Part shown: one piece after another, positions 49,701 through 57,599 of the stretch
Numbering within the stretch: position 1 is the stretch's first letter
Layout: every line of letters starts with the position of its first letter
Assembly: GCA_951640165.1 (NCBI GenBank)
Contig: OX621265.1
Location: forward strand, 18,365,001 to 18,429,000
DNA from: Pseudoips prasinana
Lineage: Eukaryota > Arthropoda > Insecta > Lepidoptera > Nolidae
DNA length: 64,000 nucleotides
Direction: 5' to 3'
Position numbers and translations under genes: made by a program
The notes under the pieces: model-generated
What the model saw: the letters and a program-made list of their open reading frames with translations, nothing else
The model's database searches: none
Told to the model about the DNA's origin: nothing

Positions 49701-50844
49701 ATAAATACTTATTGACATAGAAAACATCCATGACTCAGAAACAAATGTTCGTGCTCATCACACAAATATTTGCACTTACCGGGATTCGAACCCATGACCA
49801 CCAGCTTCGTAGGCACTACCAACTAGGCTACGGTGACCGTCTAAGCTCTATAAGCACGGCACATTTTAGTTTTCCTGAGTAAAGGAATATGTGTGGTCTC
49901 GACATATATTTTACAAATAAACTATTCTGATTCGATGACGAAGCACCAATGTCCTCTGGGATTTTGTAATGTTTTTAAAACGTGTCCATCAATATGGTCC
50001 AATCATTTGCACTACTTAGGATTGGATAAGGCTTTTGTGTCGATGTATTAAATAGGCACGTAATTAACTATATATTTTTTTTATTTTAGGATCAAGACCG
50101 GATACAATATCTTCTAATGTACAGGAAGATTGTTTGGATAACTCCAATACAGCAAGCCAAACTGGTACAACAAGCAATGTAATTGGAACTCATGAGCTAT
50201 TGAAAGAGAATTTACAAAATAAAATTCCCTTTGAGAGTGAATTGAAATCATATACATGCGTTAAATGTAATAAGATTTTCAGTGAACAATCAGAATTGAT
50301 TGAACACAAACGTCTACATTTTAGTGAGAAATCCTATAAATGCGAATATTGCCATAAAATTTTCCGGCAGAAAGGTAATCTCACTGGACACATTCGTATC
50401 CATACTGGCGAAAAACCGTTTAAATGCGATCAATGTGACAGTAGTTTTACTCATAAAAGTGGTTTGTTAACACACTCTCGTTTGCACACGGGGGAAAAAC
50501 CTTTTGAATGCAATGTTTGCCATCGTAGTTTTACTGTGAAGAGTGCATTGAAAGGACATATTCGTATCCATACTGGTGAAAAACCTTACAAGTGTGAAGT
50601 TTGCCAGACAACTTTCAATCAAAGGGGTCATTTGAACAGTCACGCTAAGATACATTCAGGAGAGAGGCCTTATCAATGCCATATTTGTCCGAGCCGTTTC
50701 AGAGATTTGAGTAGTTTCAAGAAACATATACACACACATACTGCTGAGAGATTATTTCAATGTACTATATGTGAAAGAAGATTTATTCGTAAAGATCATT
50801 TAAAAAGTCATTACCGCACTCACAATAAGGTGACAGAACAATAA
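38396..50844 (+). CDS. Gene 2: ZAD and C2H2 zinc-finger protein, complete
   Basis: Exons 38396-38500, 40446-40574, 42207-42357, 44837-45013 and 50090-50844 join in frame (1,317 bp, about 438 residues; TAA 50842-50844). Phases run 0, 0, 1, 1. Residues 1-78 form a short ZAD: Cys-x2-Cys near the start (CRMC, residues 6-9) and a second pair, CYIC, in exon 2. This fold binds zinc and usually dimerises. The acidic linker (79-188) has IKIE and VKWE motifs. Seven C2H2 fingers follow. The layout is the arthropod ZAD-ZNF family: nuclear DNA-binding regulators. The five exons sit among many transposons. Specific function unknown. Confidence 0.9.
38590..39075 (-). mobile_element. LINE C-terminal fragment
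   Basis: The minus-strand frame 39066-38800 reads LGKPITHFRTHTNRP and YNNAFRALLGW, a motif common at the C-terminus of insect LINE reverse transcriptases, then decays; another frame continues VCGSSNSLLKTVANRL. A tail 'aaataaaattcatttatttc' marks the 3' end near 38600. In gene 2 intron 1. Confidence 0.7.
39274..39785. mobile_element. hAT-like element, 512 bp, 8-bp target duplication
   Basis: GTCAGAGT at 39266-39273 and 39786-39793. Termini TAGAGATGTAAAATTACTGA and, inverted, TAGTGTTGAAAATGACT. Both subterminal zones are full of TGACC/TGTCA words (for example 39325-39360 and 39670-39760). It is inserted in a diverged 5S-like SINE at 'ccttagtgtcagagt'. Confidence 0.85.
40085..40300 (-). mobile_element. 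CR1-like LINE 3' terminus
   Basis: 'gatttttattcacatagact' and 'cttgtaaatagtcagaacat' match the ends at 13800 and 36700. Just 145 bp before gene 2 exon 2. Confidence 0.8.
40446..40574 (+). CDS. Gene 2 exon 2: second half of ZAD
   Basis: Acceptor ttttcag ending at 40445, donor gtaagg at 40575, 43 codons, phase 0-0. Contains LRACYICYCQLKNCHQFMKK: the second Cys-x2-Cys pair and the amphipathic C-terminal helix of ZAD. Extra Cys residues (CQLKNC) are present. Splitting of ZAD by an intron at this place fits insect family members. Confidence 0.9.
40690..40805. repeat. CTGT microsatellite repeat fragment
   Basis: 'gggttccgtagccaaatggc', its near inverse 'ttcggtt-type' half and (CTGT)n up to 40790, the same core as the centre of the foldback element at 28165-28250. 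Confidence 0.7.
40970..42088 (+). mobile_element. Tandem array of Helitron-like short elements
   Basis: Five units of about 175 bp (40970-41135, 41137-41313, a partial at 41660-41731, 41733-41910, 41912-42084). Each begins 'attataaaggcgaaa' or close, and ends 'aaaaccg.gg.cac(a)actag'. A CR1 fragment (41340-41660) interrupts unit 3. The flank 'aatctttttgtgaagagaaa' occurs after unit 2 (41327) and after unit 5 (42103), so part of the array arose by segmental duplication. In gene 2 intron 2. Confidence 0.75.
41340..41660 (-). mobile_element. CR1-like LINE fragment
   Basis: Minus strand: [20 protein letters not shown] and [20 protein letters not shown], then the terminus 'caaagtcaaaatcatttatt' at 41356. 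Internally deleted between the C-terminal block and the 3' end. Confidence 0.85.
42207..42357 (+). CDS. Gene 2 exon 3: linker
   Basis: Acceptor caattacag to 42206, donor gttagt at 42358, 151 bp, phase 0-1. Acidic, with IKIE at 42339-42350, ending ENE plus a split codon. Counterpart of gene 1 exon 2029-2119. Confidence 0.85.
42713..42992. repeat. Perfect inverted repeat, 105-bp arms
   Basis: 42713-42817 and 42888-42992 are exact inverse copies by eye, with a 70-bp loop; partial pairing extends outside (GCTAGCGGC / GGCCGCTGGC). It lies in intron 3 of gene 2, so the transcript could fold into a long hairpin. Could be a young foldback element. Confidence 0.9.
43100..43440 (+). mobile_element. 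R1/I-like LINE 3' UTR
   Basis: Plus-strand version of the 3' region at 59100-59400 (-): 'cagctggcttctctagttgc', 'cattctgtctcccgctttg', 'ccccggaacatgcctgagcc' and 'gatcctggattacaggagtt'. Confidence 0.7.
43490..43862 (+). pseudogene. R1-clade LINE C-terminal fragment
   Basis: Reads VTYRLTQILTGHGCFGEYLS and then CHHC ... SAQHTLEECPLC, the zinc-binding end of R1-type proteins; parallel to 35670-35805 in the larger R1 copy. GC-rich. Confidence 0.75.
43917..44819 (-). mobile_element. Helitron-like element split by two nested insertions
   Basis: Outer: 43917-44175 and 44757-44819 match the 24790 family (left 'actagctgtgccccgcggtt', right 'cctacgatattattgtatg'). Middle: 44176-44380 and 44691-44756 belong to the foldback-type repeat ('ctgtctgtccgtctgtcacc', 'gtacggaacccttagtgcgc'). 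Inner: 44380-44690, a second Helitron-like type on the + strand starting TCTATACAAATAAAT and ending GGGCACAGCTAG between A and T. The right outer end is 17 bp before gene 2 exon 4. Confidence 0.75.
44837..45013 (+). CDS. Gene 2 exon 4: linker
   Basis: Acceptor gtctacag to 44836; donor gtctgt at 45014 is weaker than the others. 177 bp, phase 1-1. VKWE lies at 44941-44952 and the end is LPIEFERNE, matching the ends of gene 1 exons b and c (IEFEG). Confidence 0.85.
45053..45310 (-). mobile_element. Helitron-like element, third type
   Basis: Inverse of the units at 46460-47045: 'actagcggcccggtacgtgc', 'ttcgctacgtataaggcata' and 'gaaaagtggcattgattttt'. Starts 40 bp after gene 2 exon 4. Confidence 0.7.
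45585..45826 (-). mobile_element. tRNA-derived SINE (main family)
   Basis: Complete minus-strand copy: B box in 'gggattcgaacccaggacc', A box near 45815, 3' body at 45590-45660. Confidence 0.85.
46025..46195 (-). mobile_element. CR1-like LINE 3' UTR fragment
   Basis: 'gtcatttattccgttaaaac', 'accctaccgtgcagtgcatg' and 'gacgtggcagctactgagaa' match 9940-10050. Confidence 0.75.
46460..47045 (+). mobile_element. Three tandem Helitron-like units
   Basis: Units of about 190 bp at 46460-46658, 46660-46843 and 46848-47043, each starting 'tatataaa(aa)tcaatgccac' and ending 'accgggcc.ctag'. All face +. Divergence between units indicates that they are not a single recent duplication. Confidence 0.75.
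47342..47700 (+). mobile_element. tRNA-derived SINE, second family, near full length
   Basis: Head with A box (TGGTCTAGCGGTAGCG) and B box (GGGTTCTAATCCC), then 'gtcgggccaaaaagtgattt', 'cacccccgtgcctcggagag', and the tail 'aatggccgccgtggttgaaa'. Best copy of the family that also supplies sequence after the gene 1 stop. Confidence 0.85.
47712..48206 (+). pseudogene. Internally deleted mariner-like element with TIRs and TA duplication
   Basis: Flanked by TA (47710-47711 and 48207-48208). Termini GGTTGGGGAAAAACTCTTTT and, inverted, GGTTGGGGAAAATTTCTTCG. Inside, 47985-48165 encodes part of a mariner N-terminus: VKVAKILLKRFQSGNIDVKD, RPGRPITDKMDAICE, then a stop and NVAEEL. The catalytic region is deleted; 495 bp in total. 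Confidence 0.9.
48225..48470 (-). mobile_element. CR1-like LINE 3' terminus
   Basis: 'aaaaggtttttattcacgta' and 'acagatatttaggtacacgg' match 36690-36800. Confidence 0.8.
48540..49185 (+). pseudogene. RTE-type LINE, C-terminal third
   Basis: 48615-48708 reads NFEKEVNRRIQLGWAAFGKL; a shift near 48711 leads into KVFDQCVLPVMTYGTETWSL (48716 on), [58 protein letters not shown] and the stop near 49154, followed by (TGA)n at 49153-49172. These motifs and the trinucleotide tail are typical of RTE-group elements. Best copy of the family also found at 3305 (-), 11285 (-), 52060 (+) and 53452 (+). Confidence 0.9.
49294..49604 (-). mobile_element. Helitron-like element, second type
   Basis: Inverse of 44380-44690: 'ctagctgtgcctgcgacttc', 'cagctacctgccaataaaag' and 'ccaattttatttatttgtat'. 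Directly followed by a SINE. Confidence 0.75.
49605..49847 (-). mobile_element. tRNA-derived SINE (main family)
   Basis: Minus-strand copy; the head is slightly shortened ('cttcgtaggcactaccaact'). Confidence 0.85.
50090..50844 (+). CDS. Gene 2 exon 5: seven C2H2 fingers
   Basis: Acceptor ttattttag to 50089, phase 1 start (joins to Gly), TAA 50842-50844. About 45 residues rich in Ser/Thr/Asn precede seven C-x2-C-x12-H-x3-H fingers from about 50255 to 50825. The first three linkers read FSEKS, TGEKP and TGEKP; later ones are TGEKP, SGERP and TAERL. Contact residues vary between fingers as in site-specific binders. Six residues follow the last His. Confidence 0.95.
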
Positions 50845-50879
50845 AGATACCGTGTACAACTTTAACCCTTAATTGATTA

Positions 50880-51130
50880 TAAAATAATAGAGTTTAATGC
50901 TGTGTGGTGACGGCGGAGAATATCAGAATATCATTACCCCATCTCATCCCGTGGGGGTCGTAGAAGTCGACCCGGGGGAATATCTACCAGAGGACGGGCA
51001 GCAGCTTCCTTCTATGTACTATGACCATGTTTCTGTGTGTGTGATGTGACTATTATGGCAGATCCCCCCACAATGATTCTTGGGGGAGGCTTGTCCAACA
51101 TTGGACTTTGTCATCTATTGATTCATGATT
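50880..51130 (+). mobile_element. LINE 3' remnant after gene 2
   Basis: 'gacggcggagaatatcagaa ... ccgtgggggtcgtagaagtc' and the closing 'gggggaggcttgtccaacat' recall RTE-type 3' ends. Old; gene 2's 3' UTR probably enters it. Confidence 0.45.
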
Positions 51131-51269
51131 GACTAGATTTTAGAATGAGGTGATAACTATTATACTTAGTGGTAATTAGGTTACAGATTTATATTGAATC
51201 ATAGTATATTAAAATAGCATCCGCATCTTTTTATTATTATTATTATTTATTGTAAGTATAAAAAGTACG

Positions 51270-51715
51270 CTCATAGCTAGATGCTCTCACCGGTCTGTAA
51301 GCGATCGGCGAGGTTAAGCAACTAGGCTCGCGGTCAGTCCATAGATGGGTGACCGCCAAAGTGGCTAAATTTCTGAGCGTCTCCGTGCTTCGGAGGGCAC
51401 GTTAAGCTGTCGGTCCCGGTTGTAGTCATTAGACAACAGTCGTTAAGGGGCCTTTTACAGTCCACTAGCGCCGCCAATCGAAAAAATTTCATAACTCGTA
51501 AATAGAATCAAAAATACAAAATGTGGTCTATTATTACTGTAGAAAAGGCAATAACGTAATTTTATAACACATTGACAACACTTGAAATATAGCTGTTTAG
51601 CTAAATCGTGCATTTGTAACAAAAACGGCCGTTTATGTTTTGGCCTTGTCAGAGGCCTACTGGGCGGCTTGAGCAACTTTGACACTAGGGTTACCACTGC
51701 CCATACGAAAGCAAG
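51270..51715 (+). mobile_element. 5S-rRNA-like SINE with an insertion
   Basis: The head at 51280-51352 ('gatcggcgaggttaagcaac', 'tagatgggtgaccgccaaag') is the clearest 5S-like copy. The body continues to 51447 and resumes at 51650 ('gtcagaggcctactgggcgg') after an AT-rich insert of about 200 bp bounded by GGCC on both sides. Confidence 0.7.
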
Positions 51716-52059
51716 CAAGTATAAAAACACATAAAACAATACAAAAGTAGACCAAAAACCACGAAGGTTTATCCGGAATACTAGGTACTAGTTCTATTTA
51801 AAACTAGCGAAACAGATATTATAATGTAAAGTAAATAATAACTAACAACCGTATTTTAACACTGACAAATTAATAATGAGACGGTAGATAACAATCTTTT
51901 TTTTGCAATCTACCCGATTACAAAGATCCTATTTATTAGTGAAGTACAATATACGACAGATAATACTACAGCGTGTTAAGGAAGTGTACTTTTAACGAAC
52001 GTTTGATGTTTGTTTCTGTTATGTTGTTTTTTAAGGATGGTTCTAAGCTATTGAGTGTG

Positions 52060-52335
52060 GGGGGGGGGGGGGGGAACTATGTACTGTCTCAGGTACTACA
52101 TTGTCTTAAGTCGAAAGTTTTCGACCAGTGTGTGTTGCCAGTGATGACTTACGGAACAGAGACGTGGTCGCTCACTATGGCCCTCATAAGAACGCTCAAG
52201 GTCACCCAAAGAGCAATGGAAAGGGCTATGCTCGACGTGTCCCTGCGAGATCGAATCAGAAATGTTGAGATCCGCAGGCGAACCAAAGTAACCGACATAG
52301 ACCAAAGAACGCGTCCACAGCTGCTTGCCGTATCG
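52060..52335 (+). pseudogene. RTE-type LINE fragment next to a G16 run
   Basis: After 16 G (52059-52074) the frame reads LKSKVFDQCVLPVMTYGTET, WSLTMALIRTLKVTQRAMER and RRRTKVTDIDQ, matching 48716-48905. It breaks at about 52305. Confidence 0.85.
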
Positions 52336-52436
52336 GTGGTTAGGACCAATCTACTGGCAAAAACCTCACTCACCCAAGCAATTAGATTAACTAATGAAGT
52401 ATATAATATCATACTAGCCACACAGATCTAGCTACA

Positions 52437-52662
52437 CAGATCATCCTAGCCCCAAACTAAGCAAAGCTTGTACTATGAGTACCAGGCGACGATATACAAA
52501 CTTATGTAGATATATAAATACTTAAATACATAGAAAACATCCATGACTCAGAAACAAATATTCGTGCTCATCACACAAATATTTGCACTAACCGGGATTC
52601 GAACCCAGGACCACCAGCTTCGTAGGCAGGAGCACTACCTACTAGGCTACGATGACCGTCTA
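52437..52662 (-). mobile_element. tRNA-derived SINE (main family)
   Basis: Minus-strand copy with B box 'gggattcgaacccaggacc'. Confidence 0.85.
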
Positions 52663-52689
52663 AAAATATGAAAAAGTGGATATATTCTC

Positions 52690-53245
52690 ATGTAAGATAA
52701 GATAAGATAAGATATTTATTTGTCCAACATGAGTATACACACAGTTTGCATGCAAGATAGTAACACTTAAGATATAACAGTCATGTTTGCCATAGCTACA
52801 TGGCGTACAAATTTTGGTTAGGTTCATAGACCTGCACTAATATAATATATTGAAATCAATTAATAAATTATATAATAATAAAAAAAATATTAAAGTTATG
52901 TTAGAATACAAATAAAATTAATTAGATACAAAATTAGAAAATAGTATATTTTGACTTATGTAGTGCAATTAGAGACTTACGTTTAAATATTCGTTAATGT
53001 CATAGTATGCTTTATCTATTAAAAAAACTCTAAGATGATGTTTGAGCTCATTTTTACTTAACTCTTTCCAGTGTTTTGGTAAATTGTTGTAAATCAATGG
53101 AGCCATACAAAAAATAGTTTTGCGCATAAGTGTGGTTTTAGAAGTATGCTGACAAATTTTTGTATTGTCTCTCCTATTTCGCGGAATAGCATCGTTTAAC
53201 CGGGTAAATAAATCAGGGTTTGTTTTTACAAATAATACCATTTAA
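52690..53245 (-). mobile_element. CR1/L2-like LINE, C-terminus and 3' UTR
   Basis: Minus-strand frame 53241-52969: TRLNDAIPRNRRDNTKICQ, KTTLMRKTIFCMAPLIYNNL, HHLRVFLIDKAYYDINEYL. The 3' end is an AAGAT tandem (52696-52718). Different family from the 13786 CR1. Confidence 0.8.
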
Positions 53246-53451
53246 ATTAATAAAAATTAATAAAAACCAATGTAATTTGAGTGAATTCGCAAAGATCCTA
53301 TTAAAGGTAGCTAGTTGCAAGAATAATTAGTTAAAAATGTAGTTCAATAAGTTGTTTATAATTTAATACCAACACTATCGCATTAGGTTAAGTAGTAGTA
53401 AAGTAAGACCTGTAATGATAGGTGTTAAGGAGAGTTAAATAAATAAACTGC

Positions 53452-53710
53452 CAAACTGAAGTGGCAGTGGGCAGGGCACATACGTAGCTCGTGGAGCCGA
53501 CGGCCGTTGGGGCAGAAAGGTTCTCGAGTGGCGACCATGAACCGGAAGACGCAGCGTGGGCAGGCCCCCTACAAGATAGACCGATGATCTTGTGCGGGTC
53601 GCTGGAAACTGCTGGATGCGAATAGCGCAAGACCGGCAATTGTGGAGATCTTTTGGGGAGGCCTTTGTCCAGCAGTGGACGTCTTCCGGTTGATATGATG
53701 ATGATGAATG
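53452..53710 (+). mobile_element. RTE-type LINE 3' end
   Basis: [10 protein letters not shown] through [11 protein letters not shown] and WMRIAQDRQLWRS to 'gtccagcagtggacgtcttc' and (TGA)n. Directly followed at 53730-53800 by a CR1-type terminus (+). Confidence 0.85.
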
Positions 53711-53809
53711 CTTACATGCGACATTAGTATTGTTAAATATGACGATTCCACATAAATGTAATTTTTTTACGGAATAAAGAATTTTTGACTTTAAAACGCA
53801 CAAGATAAA

Positions 53810-54105
53810 AAATATTTTTTTTTATATCAGAGGGCGACAAGTGGGTCACTGTGCCTTACGTTAAGTTCGGGCGGCAGAAACATCGCAGAGCAGTCGTAAC
53901 GTTACGTGAAAACAATTGTGCGTGTGTATTTATAATGGTGGATTGGGACTTAGTTCTCATTGTTCATCTTGCTGAAGAAGGAGAGAAACTTGGAGCCTTA
54001 AGACAAATAAGAAGAAATTTGGGTGCCTACGGCTGCCGAGGCAACTCTCAGGCGCCCGAAGCCGCCGTAAGGGGCCCGAGCTATACCGATGCCCACCGAT
54101 AGAGG
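53810..54105. other. No gene recognised
   Basis: A more GC-rich stretch with an open frame (53851-54102) lacking recognisable motifs; I do not support it as coding. Confidence 0.3.
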
Positions 54106-54109
54106 GCGC

Positions 54110-54395
54110 CGCGCCTTATCGTATGGGCAGTGGTTACCCTAGTGTCAGAGTTGTTCAAGCCGCCCAGTAGGCCTCTGACAGCTTATCAACTGTTGCCTAA
54201 TAGTCATTAGAAACGATTAGCACGTTAAGCTGTCGGTCCCGGTCGTAGTCACAACCGGGACCGACAGCTTAACGTGCCTTCCGAAGCACAGAGATGCTCA
54301 AAAATTAAACCACTTTGGTGGTCTATGGACTGACCGCGAGACTAGTTGGTCAACTTCGCCGATCACTCATGGATCGGTGAGGGCATCTAGCTATG
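54110..54395 (-). mobile_element. 5S-rRNA-like SINE with a 24-bp hairpin
   Basis: Minus-strand copy. Inside, 'gcacgttaagctgtcggtcc' (54220) and its inverse 'ggaccgacagcttaacgtgc' (54258) form a near-perfect hairpin, so the middle has been duplicated in inverted orientation. Confidence 0.75.
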
Positions 54396-54481
54396 ATTCT
54401 CTATACTTATAATATTATACACTGTGCTTATTTATTTATTAAAGTACTGCCACATGACACATATTATGAGTACACAGTTAA

Positions 54482-54810
54482 ATCTATATATATAAAAATG
54501 AAACCCGTTTTCCGTTGTCACGACATCACGCGTGAACGGCTGGACCGATTTCACTATTTCTTTTTTTATTGTGTTTGTTATTGTCAGGAGAAGGTTCTTA
54601 TGTAAAAAAAAAAGAATTTAAAATAGCGCGGAAAATAAGAAAATTTAAGAATACTTCACAACCAAATATTATTTCTAATCTAACCTTAGCGCTTTGGACA
54701 ATATAACCTTTTTTAATGTAACTTTTTTTATTTGACATAGAATTGACAGATAGCGTGCGTTAATAGTCATCGTTAAGACAGGACAAGGTCTGTCGGGTCA
54801 GCTAGTAACA
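54482..54810 (+). mobile_element. Helitron-like element, fourth type
   Basis: Starts 'tctatatatataaaaatgaa' and ends 'ctgtcgggtcagctag'. 'gcgtgaacggctggaccgat' is characteristic of such elements. No inverted termini. Confidence 0.65.
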
Positions 54811-54959
54811 TATATAATACATTGTCTGATATGCATCACAACGACGGCGTACATAGCATTTGCACTAATTTTGTAAGAACGACAATTAATATGTAAATCT
54901 AAATTAAATTAAATGAATTAGGAGCTAAACAAACAAATATAAATCAAAAGTAACGTGAA

Positions 54960-55480
54960 TGGCATATATATTACATAATATTATTATTAAAGTAATCAGT
55001 TATTTTATTAATGAACCCTGATATGCCATCATCGAAGATATCCAGATAAGGAATTCTTTGAGACAAAGAGTTATAGTTCGAGATTGTGAGCCGACATTAG
55101 TCTTGGCCGCCGGAACGAAGAATAGTCTCTGTATGCGATTTCTAAGGTATTTATAAAGCACTGACAGCGACACGCTTGATGTTAAGTCTGTGCTGTATTT
55201 AAAGTACGTATACATGTTATGTATACTACTAATAGTATTATTTACTCGCTTAAATTAAGCTACTGGCTGAGAGGCTGTTGTGCTAGCCAACTTCTCGTTG
55301 TCTTCAATTATTTAATTTTAATATACTAAATGTAACAATAATAGCTTAGTAACTTGCTATTTATTTAAGGATTTAAAAAAATATATGTTACGAAACAGTC
55401 CACACGGACGGACTAATTCAAAGTATTTTTGTTTCTTTTAATCAATCAAATTGTTTCTTTTAATCAATCAATCAATCAAA
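54960..55480 (-). other. LINE-like 3' remnant and inverted family copy
   Basis: 55000-55215 on the minus strand resembles the short CR1/L2 C-terminus (YKYLRNRIQRLFFV, NVGSQSRTITL). 55235-55375 is the inverse of 7136-7265. 55430-55480 has AATC tandem repeats. Confidence 0.4.
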
Positions 55481-55486
55481 TTATTG

Positions 55487-55714
55487 AAGTTATACTTCTT
55501 TTGGCGCGATGGAGAAAAATGATGAGAGTGAATTTTTACGATGCGCGCGCACACCGACACCAAAAAATTTAACAGCATGAAGTTAGTTCTAGGTGGTATG
55601 AGAGTGATAACAGCATGAAGTTAGTTCTAGGTGGTATGAAAATTGATGACTATGTTCAAGTTGTATATTAAGAAGTATAACTTCTAACGCGTGTACATAA
55701 GTACACACAAGTTT
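55487..55714 (-). mobile_element. Short GCGCGC-palindrome element, partly duplicated core
   Basis: Inverse of 17387-17577, with the segment 'aacagcatgaagttagttct' present twice (55570 and 55609). Confidence 0.75.
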
Positions 55715-55956
55715 TTATTTATTTGCCAGAATATGGTACAAAAGATTTTACAACAATACATTCCGCATAATCTGCCACTTATGGCGTGCAAATACATTAT
55801 TCATAATTTTTTATTAAATAAATTGTTTACAATGTCAAATAATATAAATATGTATGTGTGTAATACAGCATTATATATGTGTGTATATAATACTGTATTC
55901 AACTATTAGCTTGACAAGTACACACGGCTACATATCACTGTGCTATCAGCTATAGA

Positions 55957-56256
55957 TCTATACATATAATAAAATCGTAGGAGAGTCAAAACTGTACATT
56001 GAATATTTTTTTAAAGGATACTAGGAGCGTGATCTACAATCGATAACAAAGCCAAAAATATCGTTTTTAGAATTTTTGTCTGTGTGTCTGTATGTATGTC
56101 CGGGCTAAACTCAAAAAGTACTGCATGGATTTACTTGAAATTTTGCATGAATATTACTAAGAGGTCGGGTCAACATATAGGCTACATATTATCACGCTAT
56201 CACCTACGGGGGAGGAGTTGTGAAAATTAATAAAATTTAACGCGGGGCACAGCTAG
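55957..56256 (+). mobile_element. Helitron-like element inside a TIR element
   Basis: Plus-strand member of the 24790 family, ending GGGGCACAGCTAG. Outside it, 55920-55945 (acacacggctacatatca) and 56335-56357 (its inverse) look like the TIRs of an older element into which it inserted. Confidence 0.7.
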
Positions 56257-56424
56257 TTTTCAATATAAGCTGACCTGTCATTGTATGGAAATCCTATACA
56301 TCGCAAGATCAGCTTATACTGGAAGTTTATAGCTTGATATGTAGCCGTGTGTACGAGTGTATGTTACCATTATATACCCAAGTGCTGAATAAATTCCATT
56401 ATATCATCATACTGTATTATATTT

Positions 56425-56575
56425 TAATAGGCCTGTTGGTTAGTGACTCTGGTTGCTAAGCCAGATCGTGGGAACGATCCCTACCCAGGATAAATATTTG
56501 TGTGATCAACTCGATTATTGTTTCCAGCTGTAATTTATCTATAATTTGCATGTATTTAGAAATAAAGGTGTGGCT
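56425..56575 (+). mobile_element. tRNA-derived SINE, split
   Basis: Head 'ggttgctaagccagatcgtg' with B-box-like 'aacgatccctacccagg'; the body continues to 56575 and resumes at 57340-57400 ('tgagttgtctggttgccata'). Confidence 0.7.
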
Positions 56576-56579
56576 GGGT

Positions 56580-57337
56580 GTGGCCGAGGAGTTGACGTTC
56601 AAACGCAAAATTTAGATACTTTCCTAATCACTCCCTTGTATTCTACGATTTTGCGTTTTTTTGATACTTTGAAAATTTATGAGTCCTGACTCGAACCCTA
56701 TACTCAATCATTTATTGCTTCCACAATGTATAACAGATGGTATTATGTAACAATTATGGACCCTGTCGGGCACAGCATAGTAGAAGAGAGGAAGAAGGCT
56801 TTTTGTTAATAATAAAAAAAATTAGTATTTATGCTATTTATAAGAATTATTATGTATGCCAAATTATAATTTAAAAATGTCAAGATCTATAGAATTATTT
56901 CTTTGAGTCCAAGTATTCTTTAACAGTATAATAGCTTTTCTGTATTAAGAAAAGCTTTAGTTCTTTAATAAAAGTATTATCCTTTTTTTAATTCTTCTGG
57001 AAGTTTATTATAGATTTTTATTATATTAAATTTACCCTAATTTTGAACTTACGAATAAATTCTAAATCAGTTCTACAATGATTAGATAAACTATACTTTT
57101 TAGGATGTTAGGTTAAACTTTGCTAATTATTTATCACAAAAAAACTGAACCAGAAATGTTCAACAGAACGAGAAAAAATCAAAAACTAATGTTAGGTGAA
57201 ATTTACGATAAAACCATAAAAAAATTCTATCTCGAAAACTACGCAAAATCGTAGAACATACATGGGGGTGATTCGGATACTCCTCAACATAAAGTATCTA
57301 AATTTTGCGCTTGATCGTCAACTCCTCGGCCAGCCTG
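56580..57337. mobile_element. DNA transposon remnant with about 40-bp TIRs
   Basis: Left 'ggccgaggagttgacgttca' then 'aacgcaaaatttagatact'; the right end is the inverse with few changes. A second internal pair 'ctacgattttgcgt' / 'acgcaaaatcgtag' (56642 and 57243) extends the homology. No transposase is seen in the AT-rich middle. Superfamily uncertain. Confidence 0.8.
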
Positions 57338-57426
57338 TGTAAGTAGTTATGTATATGTTAATGAGTTGTCTGGTTGCCATAGTGCAGGCTCTCTATTCTA
57401 AATAACTTAGCTAAGATCTCTGTGCG

Positions 57427-57599
57427 TCTAGCACGAGTTCCTGCAGTTTACTTACTCGATCACACGTACAGTTTCGTCCCATACATTGAGCACCAGAGTT
57501 TTAGTTCTTAATAGTTTCCGCGAGAGGCGCTGGTGCTCAATATATGGGAGGAAACTGTACGTGTGATCGAGTAAGTAAACTGCAGGAACTCGTGCTAGA
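57427..57599. repeat. Hairpin, 69-bp arms
   Basis: 57427-57495 and 57531-57599 are inverse copies with few mismatches around a 35-bp loop. Immediately downstream (57640-57790) is another inverted pair ('ctaccccaatctgtcaaatt' and its inverse) whose left half also occurs at 21440-21465, just before the EN-RT LINE. Confidence 0.85.

Noticed and set aside
51280..51352. 5S rRNA gene
   Set aside because: Only part of the 5S sequence is similar, and it is embedded in a dispersed repeat.
53851..54102. Short open frame of 83 codons
   Set aside because: No recognisable motif, no splice context and no paralogue in the window; repeats surround it.
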